NCBI RefSeq assembly: GCF_027942865.1
Contig: NC_134524.1
Coordinates: 7,985,536-8,049,535, forward strand
Length of the DNA stretch: 64,000 nucleotides
Direction of reading: 5' to 3'
Source of the DNA: Odontesthes bonariensis
Lineage: Eukaryota; Chordata; Actinopteri; Atheriniformes; Atherinopsidae
The notes under the pieces are model-generated. The model was given only the letters and a program-made list of their open reading frames with translations, did no database searches and had not been told where the DNA came from. The position numbers and the translations under genes were made by a program. Shown here piece by piece: positions 60,629 through 64,000 of this stretch. Positions within the stretch are counted from its first letter, which is position 1, and every line of letters begins with the position of its first letter.

Positions 60629-61001
60629 ACAACATTACAGAAATTACAGTTTTTACCTGACAGATTCATGGACAAAAGTTAAATTTAAGTGCAAAATGTT
60701 TGCTAGCAATAATGTATATACAAAACAATTCAGCAAAGTCCCTTGTTCTTCTACAGCAAACAGTAGCCACATTGGGGTTAGACAAGCAGTAGTTTCTTCG
60801 TTCCCTTTTCATGATGGTACAGTAAATCGTACGAGAAGTACAGCAGGCAGTAACAAAAGGGACAAAATGAAATGTGAACTATGAAACGTCTAAACATCAG
60901 CAGTTTCTTCTCAGAGGAGAAGAAGAAGGAAGCAGGAGAGCACTACGGGATATTAAGACGAGCTTTTTTCTTCCAAGAGTCCGCAGCTGCATAGAGAGTG
61001 A

Positions 61002-63663
61002 TCAGTGTGTGTTGTGTGGGGGAATGTTATGTGAAGCACACACTCTGCTCATGTGACAGGAGTGGCAGAGGAGATGAGAGTCCAGAGGGAAGCACTGCGA
61101 GCCGGGCTTATCAGAGAGCTGCTTACCACACTCCTGAAAGAAGAGGGGAGGGAAGTCAGATAAGGAGAGGAATGCACACATGGGAGGTGAGGTCGGTTAT
61201 TAAACCGCTTCATAACAAAAGTCGGATCGACCACAGTCCGGAGAGGAATTTGGCGAAATTAGCCGGCGTGCGTTTTGTGGACTCACCTCGCAGTGGTAGC
61301 ACTCGAAGTGGTAGTCTTTGTTCATGGACACGACCCTGAGGATCTCCTCGCTGTCCTGAGACACACAACAGAGCGATGTCAGAGGTCAGCAGTCTGCCTG
61401 AACAGTATTCGCCAATAATCTCTTTTGAATTTATCTGGAACAAGTAATGGGAATCACTACTAATACACGTCCAGCAACCTAGCTTTGGAAACGACTTTTC
61501 CACCGGCTGTAATGGTAAAATTATATTTAAAAAAAGAAGCATTTCTTGTTCTTTATACTTTGTGGAACCACATCAGAGTCAGTTTTTGGCTCATTAGATC
61601 TCCAGAGACTTTGTAAAAAACCACGCATGTTGCTCACCTCAGTAGGTAAGATGGGTTGTAAACAGGCAGCACACTTTGGGGCAAAAGTCCTGCGGTGGGA
61701 CAGTAGAAAGTTTAATTAATGTAGAAACACATTCTTCAAACATTAGACATGTAAAAATCACATGAATGTGGAGTTCATTCATGTTTTTGCTGAATTCCGA
61801 GTGCTTAAACGGTAACCACAGGGACCGAATCTGACTTAAAATGTTTAAAAAAAAACGGTAAATCTCACTTGTTGTAATCAGCGACGCAGTAAATGTTGCT
61901 GTGCTGGTCCACGGTGAAAGGCACCCCATCCAGAGCCTTGGAGCACACCACACAGCGGAAACAGCCGGGATGGTACGAGTTCCCAAGAGCCTGCAAGATC
62001 TGAGAACGCACACCAGTAATTACCCCCGTAAATCTGTGATTTAAAGCCCTCGGCACTACGTGTGCGTTTCAGTTCTACGTGTAAATTTACTGTTTCGAGC
62101 AGCAACATTCGTTCGTTGCCATGTGGTTTTACTTCTTCCCTCTCTGTCCAGCTGTGTTTAAAACGTAAACTTCCGGTTAAATGCAGCATAAATGCACTTC
62201 TCAGGTAGATTTGAATAACGCCGGATCCTTTTATTTTGGGGTCTCCACTAACAGCAGAAGGAAACGTTTGCTGCTAACAGCTGCCTGCTGGGGCTGCTAA
62301 CAATGTGAGAACGAGCGTACAACAGGATGGGCTGGAGAATGCACTGGAAACAATGCCCCTCCAAAAATAAGTAAAAAAACAACAAATAAAAGACGTTTTT
62401 GCTTGAAATAAGCAAAAAAATCTGCCAATGGAACTAGTGAAAATCGGCTTGTCAAGATTTCTTGAAATAAGATGTGATATTTGGGACTTTTGAGATAAAA
62501 GTGATCTTGAAATTAGCTTAAAAACCTCTTCAAATGAAAAAAAAAAGCTTGTTTCATGTGAAATATGACTCAAAACAATTTGTTTTCAAGATTTTTTCAC
62601 TTAACAAGATATTCAAGATGAATTGTCTTAAAACAAGTCCCTATATCTGGCTGAAATGGTACTTGTTAGGCAGTTTTGTCTTTTATTAAGTGTAATGAGA
62701 TACTCAATGAGACAAATATACTTGGTAAGATCCAGGTGGCATTTCTCTTCACGACCAACCACCAGTATGTCTTTTAAACTCTTTCACCTAATAGAGAACC
62801 ATCAGACTCCACCGTTAAGCTGTATTTTCTCTCCTTAAACTGCAAACAGGCTACGGGGAGATAAACATCTGCAACCCTAAAACTTTAACCGGATCGGGCC
62901 GCTCGTGCAGGAAATAACTGCTGCTTTTTTCTTTTTAAGTTTATATATTTACTCTAAAATGTTTTAAGACAATCACCGAGCGAGATTTCTTTATTTATCA
63001 AAAAAACCCAAGGCAAACATTCCAGTGACAATCTGCCGTGGGAAACCGGAGAGAAGCCAACAGAAGGACGTCACCGCATTTCTCCATCCTCTGGAGGCTT
63101 CTTGAAAGGAATTATGGGAAACGTAGGATGTAATTATTTGAAGATTAGAGTGTTATTGGTGTGTTTTGTTTAAAGAGAATGTAAATATAAATGTTTAGGA
63201 GGCTGTTAATGTTCACGTGGCCGCTCACACACACTCACCTGTTCGAGGATAAGGTGGCCACACACGCTACACTTCTCAGCAGCTGCCTGGAATCCTGAAA
63301 ACTGTCATTAAAACAAAGAGATTACAAACGGCACAAACAAATCTTCTGCCTCTGAACTAAAAACACGACCTCAACTCTTACCATATAATCCTCTTTACAG
63401 TATACAGAGCCGCTGACGTTGTAGAAGTCCTTGTTTCTCAGGGTGCGTCCTGCAGGGGTCAGAGGTGGCAGACAGCTGAATCAACATGACATTTCCCAGG
63501 TGAAAATGCTTCCCCCGGAATCATCATCATTGTTGTGTGTTTGCAGGGTGGGGCCACTCACCACAGGACACACAGGTGAAGCAGCGAGTGTGGTAGAGGT
63601 TGTCCAAAGCCTGGCAGGCGTTATCCGCCCCGTACACACCTTTCCCACACTTCACGCAGGTCC
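61002..63663 (-). CDS. ajuba: Ajuba, LIM-domain adaptor (C-terminal part)
   Basis: Seven exons on the minus strand: 63663-63562, 63449-63382, 63301-63239, 61999-61869, 61689-61638, 61355-61287, 61133-61002. All are in phase. They encode three tandem LIM domains. LIM1 runs from [20 protein letters not shown] to CKEDYM. LIM2 is [20 protein letters not shown] to CVADY. LIM3 runs from [10 protein letters not shown] to CHSCHM. Ajuba/LIMD1/WTIP proteins act at adherens junctions and centrosomes and restrain LATS kinases in Hippo signalling. [12 protein letters not shown] and [13 protein letters not shown] are closest to AJUBA, and linkage to acin1 agrees. The first base of the 63663 exon completes a codon begun upstream. 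The proline-rich N-terminal part lies outside the window, so the gene is partial here. Confidence 0.94.
62342..62732. mobile_element. Second copy of the CACTGGAAAC MITE, right end lost
   Basis: Matches 21497-21905 from CACTGGAAACAATGCCCC through CTTGGTAAGAT with few differences, then diverges before the right terminal repeat. No TA is visible on the left. It lies in ajuba, between the exons at 63239 and 61999. Confidence 0.75.
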
Positions 63664-63896
63664 CTGCCGGCACAACACAATGAATACAAACATGCGTTTA
63701 GTGGAGAGTAATCGTGCGGCGGCTCATCTAGCACTTTGTTTACGACGCATTCCAGGAGGATGTGTCTGAAATCCAACTCCACGCAAAGTGTCAACACTTG
63801 TAAATCCTCTGGTTCGCACCACTGAGGGGATTTTCACACAGTTAAAACCCAGTTACCCATGCCAGCCTGTTTGCTCATCCACTCGAGTGTCTGTTA

Positions 63897-64000
63897 TTAA
63901 AGGGAAACTCCACCGGATCCGACTTTTTTTTTTTTTTTTTTTGGCAGCCCTTCCAGAAAAATAGAAGACTCTTTCTTCAGGTATTTAGAGCTTAGACGTG
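63897..64000. mobile_element. Possible T2-type MITE terminus at window edge
   Basis: TTAAAGGGAAACTCCACCGG matches the TTAAAGGRR terminus type. A T-run follows, and the other end is outside the window. It is tentative because it rests on a single end. Confidence 0.35.

Noticed and set aside
63239-63294. Acceptor TTTTCAG for the ajuba exon
   Set aside because: It gives the wrong phase after the previous exon. The acceptor seven bases upstream (ACAG/TTTTCAGG) restores the conserved FSGFQ motif.
1-64000. CRISPR arrays, bacterial operons, tRNA or rRNA genes
   Set aside because: No regular direct repeats with spacers, no ribosome-binding-site pattern and no cloverleaf sequence were seen. All evidence points to a vertebrate nuclear genome.

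Overview
The window is a gene-dense piece of a ray-finned (teleost) fish nuclear genome, probably a spiny-rayed species. It has multi-exon vertebrate genes with short introns and GT-AG splice sites. The spacers and introns carry typical fish repeats: L2-like LINE 3' ends, TTAA-flanked foldback MITEs, a TA-flanked MITE and TCTA-type LINE tails. No bacterial, phage or CRISPR feature is present.

Layout, left to right. 1-1489: AT-rich spacer without a recognisable gene. 1577-3142 (-): a RING-less B-box/coiled-coil/SPRY (TRIM-like) protein on one exon. 3546-7000: three nested transposon-like layers. 7880-8215: LINE 3' end. 10022-11380 (+): homez. 11959-15570 (-): cideb in five coding exons. 16821-22662 (+): tinf2 (shelterin TIN2) in ten coding exons. 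24193-27576 (-): dhrs4 in eight coding exons. 29741-37235 (+): efs (Cas-family adaptor) in seven exons. 39658-59356 (+): acin1 (acinus) in seventeen exons, with a probable internal promoter at about 46.1 kb. 61002-63663 (-): the LIM-domain half of ajuba, whose N-terminal exon(s) lie beyond the right edge.

From established knowledge of the human map, HOMEZ, CIDEB, TINF2, DHRS4, EFS, ACIN1 and AJUBA all lie on 14q11.2-q12. The window is therefore a locally reshuffled but conserved linkage group. The genes do not form one pathway. They cover transcription (homez), lipid-droplet/VLDL biology (cideb), telomere protection (tinf2), peroxisomal carbonyl reduction (dhrs4), Src/Fyn adhesion signalling (efs), splicing and apoptotic chromatin condensation (acin1), and junction/Hippo signalling (ajuba).

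Exon structures were worked out by hand from splice sites and reading-frame phase. Every joined gene stays in frame: cideb 205 aa, tinf2 579 aa, dhrs4 273 aa, efs 959 aa, acin1 1175 aa or about 594 aa from the internal start. The main second-look items are possible isoform switches in tinf2 and acin1, a 664-bp near-perfect hairpin filling most of one acin1 intron, a nested MITE whose empty site can be inferred, a GC-AG intron in efs, and an odd repeat-plus-zinc-knuckle tail on the TRIM-like protein. I saw no convincing wholly new biological system.
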